Source: Cellulomonas sp. (GTDB lineage: Bacteria; Actinomycetota; Actinomycetes; Actinomycetales; Cellulomonadaceae). Taken from it: a stretch of DNA of 33,197 nucleotides. The stretch covers positions 1 to 33,197 of the forward strand of contig NZ_JADGMY010000015.1 of NCBI RefSeq assembly GCF_015234515.1, in the 5' to 3' direction. The notes beneath the pieces are model-generated. The model did no database searches and was not told where the DNA came from. It worked only from the letters and a program-made list of their open reading frames with translations. Positions 1 to 8,300 of the stretch are shown in pieces (the first letter of the stretch is position 1; every line of letters begins with the position of its first letter). The translations under genes and the position numbers were made by a program.

Positions 1-90
1 CACCCGACGTCCGAGCGGGCCGCAGGACGCCACCCCTCGGACACCCCACGCCCGGCAGCCCCGGGCATCTGGCGCAAGGGAGCACACGCG

Positions 91-1530
91 ATGACGCTCG
101 TGGCAGGTGTGGACTCGTCCACGCAGTCGTGCAAGGTGGTCGTGCGGGACGCGCAGACCGGTGCGCTGGTCCGGCAGGGCCGCGCGAAGCACCCGGAGGG
201 CACCGAGGTGCACCCGCACCACTGGTGGGACGCGCTGCAGACGGCCATCGCGGACGCGGGCGGTCTCGACGACGTCGAGGCGATCAGCGTCGGCGGGCAG
301 CAGCACGGAATGGTCGTGCTCGACGCGGACGGCGAGGTCATCCGCGAGGCGCTGCTGTGGAACGACACGCGCTCGGCGCAGGCCGCGCGCGACCTGATCG
401 CCGAGCTCGGTGACGGTGACGCCGCCGCCGGCGCGCAGGCGTGGGCCGACGCGATCGGGTCCGTCCCCGTCGCCTCGCTGACCGTGACCAAGCTGCGGTG
501 GCTGCGCGACAACGAGCCGGAGAACGCCGCACGCGTCGCCGCCGTGGCCCTCCCGCACGACTGGCTGACGTGGAAGCTCGCCGGGGGCATGGCCGAGGTC
601 GGGTTCGACGGGCTGATCACGGACCGGTCCGACGCGTCGGGCACCGGCTACTGGTCGCCCTTCAGCGAGGACTACCGCACGGACCTGCTCGAGCGCGCGC
701 TCGGGAGCGTGCCGCGTCTGCCGCGCGTGCTCGCGGCCCACGAGGCCGGCCCCGTGGCCCCGGCCTTCGCCATGAAGCCGGTCCTGGGACCCGGCGCCGG
801 CGACAACGCCGCCGCCGCGCTCGCGCTCGGCCTGCTGCCGGGCGACGTCGCGGTGTCGCTCGGGACCTCCGGCGTGGTCTCGGCCATCGCGTCCGCGCCG
901 ATCGCGGACGGCACCGGCCTCGTCACCGGCTTCGCGGACGCGACCGGCTCCTACCTGCCGCTCGCGGTCACGCTCAACGCGTCACGCGTGCTCGACGCGG
1001 CCTGCCGGATGCTCGGCGTCGACCACCCGGGGCTGTCGCAGCTCGCGCTGTCGGCCCCCGCGGGTGCCGACGGGCTCGTGCACATCCCCTACCTCGAGGG
1101 CGAGCGCACCCCCAACAAGCCGCACTCCACCGGCGCCCTGCACGGCATGCGCCTGGCCAACACGACGCCCGCGCACGTCGCGCGCGCCGCGGTCGAGGGC
1201 ATGCTCTGCTCGCTCGCCGACGGCATCGACGCGATGCGCGCCGTGGGCGTGCCGGTCGAGCGCGTGTTCCTCATCGGTGGGGGCGCCCAGTCGCAGGCCG
1301 TGCGCCAGATCATCCCGTCGATCATGGGCGTCGACGTGCAGGTGCCGACGCCGGGCGAGTACGTCGCCGACGGTGCCGCCCGCCAGGCGGCCTGGGTGCT
1401 CTCCGGCTCGGACACGCCCCCGGCGTGGTCCGCGTCCACGGGCGCCGAGGTCATGACCGGCGAGCCGACGCCCGTCGTCCGCGAGCAGTACGCGGCGGCC
1501 CGCGACCTCACGGTCGACCGCCCCGCCTGA
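91..1530 (+). CDS. xylB: Xylulokinase (FGGY family)
   Basis: Phosphorylates D-xylulose with ATP to xylulose 5-phosphate, the cytoplasmic step feeding xylose into the pentose phosphate pathway. The 479-residue length is typical for the family. Visible signatures are the N-terminal phosphate-binding [10 protein letters not shown] (6-15), GGQQHGM (68-74) for substrate contact, GAGDN (235-239) with D238 as likely catalytic base, and a second phosphate loop SLGTSG. A good ribosome site, AAGGGAG, lies at 76-82, eight bases before the ATG. The gene ends six bases before a perfect hairpin and converges on lsr2. Upstream sequence is outside the window; a xylose isomerase partner there would be usual but is not seen. 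Confidence in the FGGY assignment is high; the xylulose specificity is inferred from overall resemblance and the xylanase context. Confidence 0.93.
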   Translation: MTLVAGVDSSTQSCKVVVRDAQTGALVRQGRAKHPEGTEVHPHHWWDALQTAIADAGGLDDVEAISVGGQQHGMVVLDADGEVIREALLWNDTRSAQAARDLIAELGDGDAAAGAQAWADAIGSVPVASLTVTKLRWLRDNEPENAARVAAVALPHDWLTWKLAGGMAEVGFDGLITDRSDASGTGYWSPFSEDYRTDLLERALGSVPRLPRVLAAHEAGPVAPAFAMKPVLGPGAGDNAAAALALGLLPGDVAVSLGTSGVVSAIASAPIADGTGLVTGFADATGSYLPLAVTLNASRVLDAACRMLGVDHPGLSQLALSAPAGADGLVHIPYLEGERTPNKPHSTGALHGMRLANTTPAHVARAAVEGMLCSLADGIDAMRAVGVPVERVFLIGGGAQSQAVRQIIPSIMGVDVQVPTPGEYVADGAARQAAWVLSGSDTPPAWSASTGAEVMTGEPTPVVREQYAAARDLTVDRPA

Positions 1531-1536
1531 CCGGGA

Positions 1537-1571
1537 CTGGATCGCCCTCTCACCACGAGAGGGCGATCCAG
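1537..1571. terminator. Perfect 15-bp hairpin after xylB, built from two repeat copies
   Basis: Arms 1537-1551 and 1557-1571 are exactly complementary around a 5-nt loop, starting 6 bases after the xylB stop. No T-run follows. The two arms are oppositely oriented copies of the 18-bp repeat that fills the next 200 bases, so this may be a repeat pair serving as the xylB 3' hairpin rather than a dedicated terminator. Confidence 0.6.
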
Positions 1572-1786
1572 CCCACCCCGGCGTGAGACTGGATTGCACT
1601 CTCACGGCGGGACGGACACGACAGGGTCGTGAGAGAGCAATCCAGCACCCACCCCAGGGTCGTGAGAGTGCGATCCAGCACCCACCGCAGGGTCGTGAGA
1701 GGGCAATCGAGTCACGAGACCGGGCCGTGAGAGCGCGATTCAACCGAGTTCCCCGGCCCCCAGCGTGACTGGATTGCACTCTCACG
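1537..1786. repeat. Array of eight 18-bp repeats, consensus CGTGAGAGNGCRATCCAG
   Basis: Copies read on the minus strand at 1537-1554, 1589-1606 and 1769-1786, and on the plus strand at 1554-1571, 1628-1645, 1661-1678, 1694-1711 and 1726-1743. The four central plus-strand copies are spaced 33, 33 and 32 bases apart, and the first spacers are near-identical (CACCCACC, C or G, CAGGGT). Oppositely oriented copies could pair: 1589-1606 with 1628-1645 has one mismatch. The array fills most of the gap between convergent xylB and lsr2. Its function is unknown; it looks like a REP-like intergenic element and no coding region fits it. Confidence 0.85.
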
Positions 1787-1799
1787 GGGGGGACGCGTA

Positions 1800-1834
1800 C
1801 GAAAGGGTCGGCACCTCGGGTGCCGACCCTTTCG
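1800..1834. terminator. Bidirectional terminator between xylB and lsr2
   Basis: Perfect 15-bp inverted repeat, arms 1800-1814 and 1820-1834, with loop CTCGG. The outer arm ends carry AAA/TTT, so a short U-tract is available in both directions, as expected between convergent genes. Confidence 0.85.
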
Positions 1835-1840
1835 TGTCCG

Positions 1841-1859
1841 TCACGCCTGCTCGGCGTGA
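1841..1859 (-). terminator. Short hairpin just downstream of lsr2
   Basis: Arms TCACGCC (1841-1847) and GGCGTGA (1853-1859) with a 5-nt loop lie 16 bases past the lsr2 stop codon. It probably assists the stronger terminator at 1800-1834; alone it is a weak candidate. Confidence 0.45.
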
Positions 1860-1874
1860 CGTGTGACGTGTCGC

Positions 1875-2216
1875 TCAGTGAGCGTCGTCGTACGCCTTCT
1901 TGACCTCCGCGGAGATACGACCCCGCTCGGAGACCTGGAACCCGTTGGCCTTCGCCCACTCGCGGACCTCCTGCGCCTCGTTCGAGCGCGCAGCGCGCGG
2001 CGACGAGGACGTGGAGCGTGCCGAACGAGCGGAGGACCGGCCGCTCACCTTGCGTGCGCTGCCCACCCACTGTGCGAGGGCGTCACGCAGCTTGGCGGCG
2101 TTGTCCGACGTGAGGTCGATCTCGTACGTCACGCCGTCGAGACCGAACGTCACGGTCTCGTCCGCGGACCCGCCGTCGATGTCGTCGACGAGCAGGACCT
2201 GCACCTTCTGTGCCAT
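1875..2216 (-). CDS. lsr2: Lsr2, H-NS-like nucleoid-associated protein
   Basis: A small DNA-bridging protein that coats the chromosome, prefers AT-rich tracts and represses many genes in Actinobacteria. The 113 residues begin AQKVQVLLVDDIDGG, the family's N-terminal oligomerisation domain. A basic Ser/Arg-rich linker follows, then a C-terminal DNA-binding domain containing the AT-hook-like Arg-Gly-Arg of SERGRISAEV. The reading frame stays open upstream to 2264, but ATG at 2216 is preferred: it gives the family's usual N-terminus and GGGAG lies seven bases upstream. It is the last gene after lysS in the usual actinobacterial order and is followed by two hairpins. An 84-base gap from the preceding small gene leaves room for its own promoter, which I could not assign with confidence. 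Confidence 0.95.
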   Translation of the reverse strand: MAQKVQVLLVDDIDGGSADETVTFGLDGVTYEIDLTSDNAAKLRDALAQWVGSARKVSGRSSARSARSTSSSPRAARSNEAQEVREWAKANGFQVSERGRISAEVKKAYDDAH

Positions 2217-2300
2217 GGAATGCTCCCGGGCATGGGGAAATTGCTGACACGTACACTGTGGCACCGTGCGTTTGTTCGCGTCAAACCGAACGGTGAATTC

Positions 2301-2465
2301 TCACGGTTCCGTGACGTCCGCCCGAGCCTGCTCCGCGTCCATGCGCGCGAGTGCCTGCCGTTCCGACCGGTCGGCGTTGATGATCGCCCGCATCCCGAAC
2401 CAGAAGATGAGCCCCACACCGACGGACGGCAGCAACGCCGCCAGAACTGCGCCCCAACCGTTCAC
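2301..2465 (-). CDS. Small single-span membrane protein, 54 aa, function unknown
   Basis: A short frame starting GTG at 2465 with GGAGG four bases upstream, ending TGA at 2301. It encodes a hydrophobic segment at about residues 4-24 (GAVLAALLPSVGVGLIFWFG), then a charged tail rich in Arg, Glu and Ala (NADRSERQALARMDAEQARADV). This predicts one membrane helix and a short helical cytoplasmic tail. It starts 22 bases after the lysS stop and is likely co-transcribed with lysS. I do not recognise a named family. The good ribosome site, the sensible hydrophobic/charged layout and the position support a real gene. Confidence 0.75.
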   Translation of the reverse strand: MNGWGAVLAALLPSVGVGLIFWFGMRAIINADRSERQALARMDAEQARADVTEP

Positions 2466-2487
2466 GAATCCTCCATCAATGACAACG

Positions 2488-4035
2488 TCAGACCTGCGGC
2501 TTCACGAGCGGGAAGACGATCGTGTCACGGATACCATGACCGGTCATGGCGATGAGCAGGCGGTCGATTCCCATGCCCATCCCCCCCGACGGCGGCATCG
2601 CGTGCTCCATGGCGGTGAGGAAGTCCTCGTCGATGCGCATCGCCTCGTCGTCCCCCTTGGCGGCCAGCAGCGCCTGCGCCTCGAAGCGCTCGCGCTGCAC
2701 GACCGGGTCGACGAGCTCGGAGTACGCGGTGGCGAGCTCCATGCCGCGGACGTACAGGTCCCACTTCTCGACCAGGCCACGCTCGGTGCGGTGGTCGCGG
2801 GTCAGCGGCGACGTCTCCACCGGGAAGTCACGCACGAACGTCGGGGCCCACAGCGTGGAGCCGACGTGGTGCTCCCACAGCTCCTCGACGAGCTTGCCGT
2901 GGTTGCGCTGCGACGGGGCGAGCTCGATCTCCGCGGCGGCCAGCAGGCCCAGGAGGTGCTCGTCGGACGTGTCGTGCGTGATCTCCTCGCCCAGCGCCTC
3001 GGAGAGCGACCCGTACATCGTGAGGGAGGTCCACTCGCCGCCCAGGTCGTACTCCGTGCCGTCGGCGAGCGTGACCACCGTCGTGCCGAGAGCGTCCAGC
3101 GCAGCGGTCTGCACGAGGTCCTGCGTGAGCGCCGCCATCGTGTCGTAGTCGCCGTAGGCCTCGTACGCCTCGAGCATCGCGAACTCCGGGGAATGCGTCG
3201 AGTCGACGCCCTCGTTGCGGAAGTTGCGGTTGATCTCGAAGACCTTCTCGACGCCGCCGACGGCCGCACGCTTGAGGAACAGCTCGGGCGCGATCCGCAG
3301 GAACAGCTCCATGTCGAAGGCGTTCATGTGCGTCTCGAACTGCCGCGCGGCCGCACCCTCCGGACGGACCTGAAGCATCGGGGTCTCGAGCTCGAGGAAT
3401 CCGCGCCGGTAGAAGTTCTCCCGCAGCGACCGGACGACCGCGGACCGCAGCCGCACCATCTCGCGCGCTCCCGGTCGCACGATCAGGTCGACATAACGCT
3501 GCCGGACGCGGGCCTCCTCGGACATCTCCGTGCCCTCGTACAGGTTCGGCAACGGCCGGATGGCCTTGGCCGCCATGCGCCATTCGTCGGCCATGACGCT
3601 CAGCTCGCCTCGGCGCGACGCGATGACGCGCCCGTGCACGAAGACGTGGTCACCGAGGTCGACGTCCGCCTTGAACGCGGCCAGCGCGTCGGCGCCGACC
3701 TCCTTCTCGCTGAGCATCGCCTGCAGGCGTGTGCCGGCGCCGTCCTGCAGCGTCGCGAACGCGAGCCTGCCGGTGTTGCGCAGGAACACGACACGGCCGG
3801 CGACGCCCACGAGGTCGTCCGTCTCGGTGCCCGGCTCGAGCGCGGGGTACGTCTCGCGCACCTGCGCGATCGTGTGCGTGCGCGGCACCGACACCGGGTA
3901 CGCCTCGACGCCCTCCTCGAGCAGCCGCTCACGCTTGGCCTTGCGGACCCGGATCTGCTCGGGGACGTCGTCAGCGGCGGGCTGGGCGGCGTCGGGGTCC
4001 TGCACGGTGGTGGCGGGCTCGGTCGGTGCGGTCAC
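2488..4035 (-). CDS. lysS: Lysyl-tRNA synthetase, class II
   Basis: Charges tRNA-Lys with lysine in the cytoplasm. The 515 residues show the class II layout. A non-conserved tail of about 25 residues comes first, then an OB-fold anticodon-binding domain at about 75-160 ([23 protein letters not shown]). Next come motif 1 ([11 protein letters not shown], 211-221), motif 2 (FRNE, 272-275, followed by THSPEF) and motif 3 near the C-terminus ([11 protein letters not shown]). It starts nine bases after the nadC stop, so the two are probably one transcript. Position before lsr2 matches the conserved actinobacterial order. The assignment is secure. Confidence 0.97.
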   Translation of the reverse strand: MTAPTEPATTVQDPDAAQPAADDVPEQIRVRKAKRERLLEEGVEAYPVSVPRTHTIAQVRETYPALEPGTETDDLVGVAGRVVFLRNTGRLAFATLQDGAGTRLQAMLSEKEVGADALAAFKADVDLGDHVFVHGRVIASRRGELSVMADEWRMAAKAIRPLPNLYEGTEMSEEARVRQRYVDLIVRPGAREMVRLRSAVVRSLRENFYRRGFLELETPMLQVRPEGAAARQFETHMNAFDMELFLRIAPELFLKRAAVGGVEKVFEINRNFRNEGVDSTHSPEFAMLEAYEAYGDYDTMAALTQDLVQTAALDALGTTVVTLADGTEYDLGGEWTSLTMYGSLSEALGEEITHDTSDEHLLGLLAAAEIELAPSQRNHGKLVEELWEHHVGSTLWAPTFVRDFPVETSPLTRDHRTERGLVEKWDLYVRGMELATAYSELVDPVVQRERFEAQALLAAKGDDEAMRIDEDFLTAMEHAMPPSGGMGMGIDRLLIAMTGHGIRDTIVFPLVKPQV

Positions 4036-4044
4036 CCGGCGATT

Positions 4045-5100
4045 CTACGGGCGCGGGGCAGGCTGCCGGGCGGGCACCGGAACGGCGGAGCGCGCGTCGG
4101 CCGGGACGTCGGCGGGGACGTCGGCCGGTGCCGTCACGGATCGCGGGTCGAGGTCCAGCGCGACGTCGAGGATGGGTGACGAGTGCGTCAGCGCCCCCAC
4201 GGAGAGGTAGTCGACCCCCGTCAGTGCGACCTCGCGCGCCCGGCCCAGCGTGAGGTTGCCCGTGGCCTCCAGCTCGACGTGGCCGGCGCTGCCCTCGCGT
4301 GCCCGGACGAGGGCCACCGTCGCCGTGAGCGTCGCGGTGGACATGTTGTCGAGCAGCAGGAAGTCCGCCCCGGCGTCGAGCGCCTCGTCCGCCTGCTCGG
4401 GCCGGTCGACCTCCACCTGGATCGCGACGTCCGGGAACCGCTCGCGCACGGCGCGCACGGCTCCGGCCACCGACCCGGCGGCCACCACGTGGTTGTCCTT
4501 GACCATCGCGACGTCGAACAGGCCCATGCGCTTGTTGGTGCCCCCGCCGCACCGCACCGCGTACTTCTCGAGCGCGCGCAGGCCGGGCGTGGTCTTGCGG
4601 GTGTCGAGCACGCGCGCCCCGGTGCCGCTCAGGGCCTGCGTCCAGCGGTGCGTGTGCGTCGCGACGCCCGACGCGCGCGAGACGAGGTTGAGCAGCGTGC
4701 GCTCGGCGACGAGGAGCACGTGGGTGGGCCCGTCGAGGGTCGCGAGGACAGCGCCCGCCTCGACGACGTCGCCGTCGTGCACGTGCCACGTCACCGTGGC
4801 GCGCGGCAGGTCGAGCCGGTCGGCGACCTGGTCGAGGACCTCGGGGACGACGACGAGCCCGGCGATCGCACCGGGCTCGCGCGCCACCACGTCGGCGCGG
4901 CCGCGCGCGCGGGCGTCGACGGTGGCCTGCGTCGTGACGTCACGCCCAGGGGCCGGGCCGAGGTCCTCGTCGAGGGCCACCGCGACGAGGCGCGTGATCG
5001 CCAGCGGCTCGGGCCCGGGGTCGCCGGGGAGGACGGGAGCCGCCACCGGCCCCTCGTCGGCACGGTCGTCGGCGGGCTGCTGCGCATCGGTCACGGGCAC
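4045..5100 (-). CDS. nadC: Quinolinate phosphoribosyltransferase (carboxylating)
   Basis: Converts quinolinate and PRPP to nicotinate mononucleotide, CO2 and pyrophosphate in de novo NAD synthesis. Diagnostic stretches are ALDEDLGP (42-49), SRASGVATHT (141-150), LDTRKTTPG (165-173), then CGGGTNKR and the AMVKDNH loop (198-204). At 351 residues it is longer than usual: about 30 variable residues lead, and the C-terminus ends in a low-complexity tail with PADV-type repeats. The GTG start at 5100 has no clear ribosome site and GTG at 5094 is an alternative, so the true start is uncertain. Its usual partner nadB lies 11 kb away on the same strand, separated by the two xylanase genes. Confidence 0.94.
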   Translation of the reverse strand: MPVTDAQQPADDRADEGPVAAPVLPGDPGPEPLAITRLVAVALDEDLGPAPGRDVTTQATVDARARGRADVVAREPGAIAGLVVVPEVLDQVADRLDLPRATVTWHVHDGDVVEAGAVLATLDGPTHVLLVAERTLLNLVSRASGVATHTHRWTQALSGTGARVLDTRKTTPGLRALEKYAVRCGGGTNKRMGLFDVAMVKDNHVVAAGSVAGAVRAVRERFPDVAIQVEVDRPEQADEALDAGADFLLLDNMSTATLTATVALVRAREGSAGHVELEATGNLTLGRAREVALTGVDYLSVGALTHSSPILDVALDLDPRSVTAPADVPADVPADARSAVPVPARQPAPRP

Positions 5101-5250
5101 ACGCTAGCCGCGACGTCCGTCCTCCCGACGCCTGCGGCCACGTGCGTGCGTCACGACGGTCGTCGGCCTCGCCGACCGACACGGGATCGCCCGCGGCGCT
5201 CACCGTCCGGCGCGTTCGCCGCACCCGTTCCCGCACCCCCGGACATGACG
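5101..5250. other. Gene-free stretch upstream of nadC
   Basis: About 150 bases between the nadC start and the xylanase terminator. It must hold any nadC-lysS promoter not driven by read-through, but I see no convincing -35/-10 pair and no small frame with a ribosome site. Confidence 0.4.
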
Positions 5251-5291
5251 GGGCCCCGCCGGCTGTCGGGGGGGAACAGCCGGCGGGGCCC
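5251..5291 (-). terminator. Strong GC hairpin, second in the pair after the 1588-aa xylanase gene
   Basis: Perfect 16-bp arms at 5251-5266 and 5276-5291 with a 9-nt G-rich loop. No T-run follows, which is common for hairpin terminators in high-G+C actinobacteria. It separates the xylanase transcript from nadC. Confidence 0.75.
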
Positions 5292-5298
5292 GGGGAGG

Positions 5299-5330
5299 GT
5301 CGCCGGTGAGGTGGTGGCCTCACCGGCGAC
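5299..5330 (-). terminator. Perfect 13-bp hairpin directly after the 1588-aa xylanase gene
   Basis: Arms 5299-5311 and 5318-5330 match exactly around the loop TGGTGG and lie 12 bases past the stop codon. With the 5251-5291 hairpin it forms a double stem-loop. Confidence 0.7.
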
Positions 5331-5342
5331 GGGAGCGAGGGG

Positions 5343-8300
5343 TCACCGCCAGACGATCACCGGGACCGCTATGAGGCTGGTCGTCGTCCCTGCGGCGTTG
5401 GACAGCTCCACGGTGTACTTGTAGACGCCCTTGGCACGACCCTCCAACCGCGTCCCGGCGTGCTGGGCGTTGCGGCCGTCCGGGGTCAGCGTCTGGGTGT
5501 CGACCAGCACACCGTTCTCGTAGAGCTTGTACGTGTCGGCGTTGGTGCCCCACCACATGTGCATGGAGACCGTGTAGCTGCCGTTGCCGTCCCAGTTGTC
5601 GTGCACGACCACCGGGATCCCGGGGGCCGCCGCCACGACCCGCACCACCAGCGGCCGGCTCGTGGTGGAGCCGTGCTGGTTGGTCGCCACGACCTCGTAG
5701 GTGTACGAGCCGTTCACCTTGCCCGTGACCTCGAAGGTCCCGATCTGGGCGCCCGGCGTCGCGTCGACGACCCGCTGCGTGGCGATCTGCGTGCCGTTCT
5801 CCAGCAGGGTCAGGGTGTGGGCGTTCTGCCCCCACCACATCGACGACTTCACCGTGAAGGACCCGTCACCGTCCCAGTTGTCGTGCGAGAGCAGGGGCTT
5901 GGCGGGCACGCCGGTCGCCGGCCCGGGTGCGGGCTCCGCGGACACCAGCTGCACGACGCCCCAGCGGGCGTTCGACTGGTAGCCCGCACCGGTCGGGTCG
6001 GCCCAGTTGGTGATGCCGAGGCGCGCACCGCCCGAGGCGTCGTTGACCTGGTAGTCGACGCCGTGGAACGTGTTGGTCCCGCCCTCGCCGAGCAGGTCGA
6101 CGGCGAGCTCGACGAGGTAGCCCTCGTCGGTGCGCGACGTCGCGGTCTGCACGCGAGCCTGCTGCGCGGCCTCGTCGCCGGTCCCGAACGACACCACGTT
6201 CTCCGCGGACACCCGGATCTGCATGTCCTGCGGGCGGTACGTGCCGTTCTTGTAGTTGCCGGCGTCGACGTAGACCTCGATCGAGTCCTGGATCCACGGG
6301 TCGGACCCGGTCACGTCGATGTCGGGGTCGGTGACCTCGGCGAGGACGTACAGCGTGTCGTCCGTCCACATCGTCCGGACCTCGGCGACGGCCGTGCCCG
6401 CGCCGGACACCTGCTTGGCCGTCGTGACCGGCTCCGCGTCGGACCAGACGTCGTCGACGTCGCCGTCGACCTCCGGTGCCGTCGCGGCCTGCGGGGCCTC
6501 GAGGTAGGAGAGCTCCTCGACGAGGGTCAGCGTGCCGGTCGCGCCGGCGTTCGCCCACCCGGTGACGTCGTCGCCGTCGACGACCCGCAGGTCGAACGGC
6601 ACGGTGCTCCCGACCGCGGCGGCGTCCAGCGGGACGTGCACGACGGCACGCCAGCCGCCGGTCCGGTCGGCGTCGACACCGTCGACGTCGCCCGACCCGT
6701 CGCGGGCGTAGGTGTACGTGGTGTCGCCCACCTGCACCTCGAGAGCGTCGGCGTCGCCGTCGACGTCCGCGAGCACCGTGAGGGTGTCCGCGGTCCAGCG
6801 GAGCTGGAACGCGCCCGCCTCGCCGACGTCGTGGAGCCGCAGCTGCTGCCACTCGACCGCGGACGTGGCGTCCTCGTCGAGCGCGACCTGACCGCCGAAG
6901 ACGGTGGCCGTGCGGACACGGTCCGGCAGGTCCTGCCCGGCCGCGCCGTAGTACGCCGGCTTGGCCTGCAGGTCGTCGTTGAACAGCAGCGGTGCGCCGT
7001 TGTCGTTGACCCAGCTGCGGCCGTCGTTCAGGCCCCACACGGTCACCGAGTACAGCGAGTCGGCGTGCGCCCGGAAGATGTCGAACGCGTCGCGGTAGAA
7101 GTAGCCCTGGTCGATGAGCTTGGCGTCGGTCACCGGCAGGCCCGTGGCGACGTCGAGCTCGGTCACGGCCTGCACGACGTCCAGCGCCTCGAACCGCTCG
7201 ATCGCGGCCTCGAGCGCCGACACCGGCAGGGACAGGCTGACGTGGAACTGGTGGCCCACGCCGTCGACCGGCACCCCGCGGGCGAGCAGCCGCTCGACCA
7301 GCGCGAAGTAGCGGTCCTGCTTGCCCGACTGCTCGGTGTTGTAGTCGTTGATGAACAGCGTCACCGGACGGTCGGTGCCCGGCGCCGCGTACTCCTCGTT
7401 GAACGCCTCGTCGGCGTACTGGAAGGCGAGGTCGATGAAGTCCTCGCCGAGGATGCGGAACCACTCGGAGCGTCGCAGCCCGTCGGGGTTCTCACCCCCG
7501 TCGGACACGACCTCGTTGACGACGTCCCACGCGACCAGCGGGTTGGTGTCCGACCCGAACGGACCGTAGGTGCCGGCCAGGTTCCCGGCGATGTCGAAGA
7601 TGTGCGTGCGCAGGCGCTCACGCAGCACCGCCCGGCCCGCGTCGTCGGCGGGCAGCGGCTGCCCGGCCTCGTCCTGGAAGAACCACGCGGGCGTCTGGCT
7701 GTGCCACACGAGCACGTGCCCGTAGACCCTCGTGTCCGTCGCGGCGGCGAAGTCCATCAGCGCCGTCGCCTCCGGGTGGATCCGGAAGCCGCCCTCGGCG
7801 TCGTACCAGGCCTCGGGCTTCATGTGGTTCTCGCCCGTGATCTGGTTGAAGTGCCGCTGCGTGAGCGTGCCCGGGTCGCCCTGGGTCTCCCGGCTGTCGA
7901 TCGCGACACCCATCGGGAACGGGACGGTGTCCTTCAGGGGCGTCAGGTCCTCGATCGTGGCGGGCGGCGGCGTGCGGAACACGATGTCGTCCACGAGGAA
8001 CGTCGACGTGTTGCCCGGGTTGCCGCTGTCCCACGCCGTCTCGAAGTACACCTCGGCGGCCGTCTCGTACGCCGGGAGCGAGAACCTGCCGGCGACGCGG
8101 GTCCACTCCTCGGTGACCCCCGTGATCGAGACGAGGTTCCCGTAGTTGCTCGTGCCGCCGGTCTCGGTGCGCGCGCTGAGCGTCATGTCGCCCGGGGTGC
8201 CGGCGAACCGGACCCACGCCTCGAACTCGTACGTCGTGCCCGCGGCCAGCAGCCCCGTGACGTCGTACTGCAGACCCTGACCCTGGTGGACGCGGTCGGA

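Noticed and set aside
1628..1743. CRISPR-like array with 33-base period
   Set aside because: Repeats are only 18 bp, degenerate and found in both orientations, the spacers are near-identical, and there are no cas genes.
2217..2264. Longer lsr2 start at 2264
   Set aside because: The extra 16 residues are non-conserved, and the ATG at 2216 has a ribosome site and the family's normal N-terminus.
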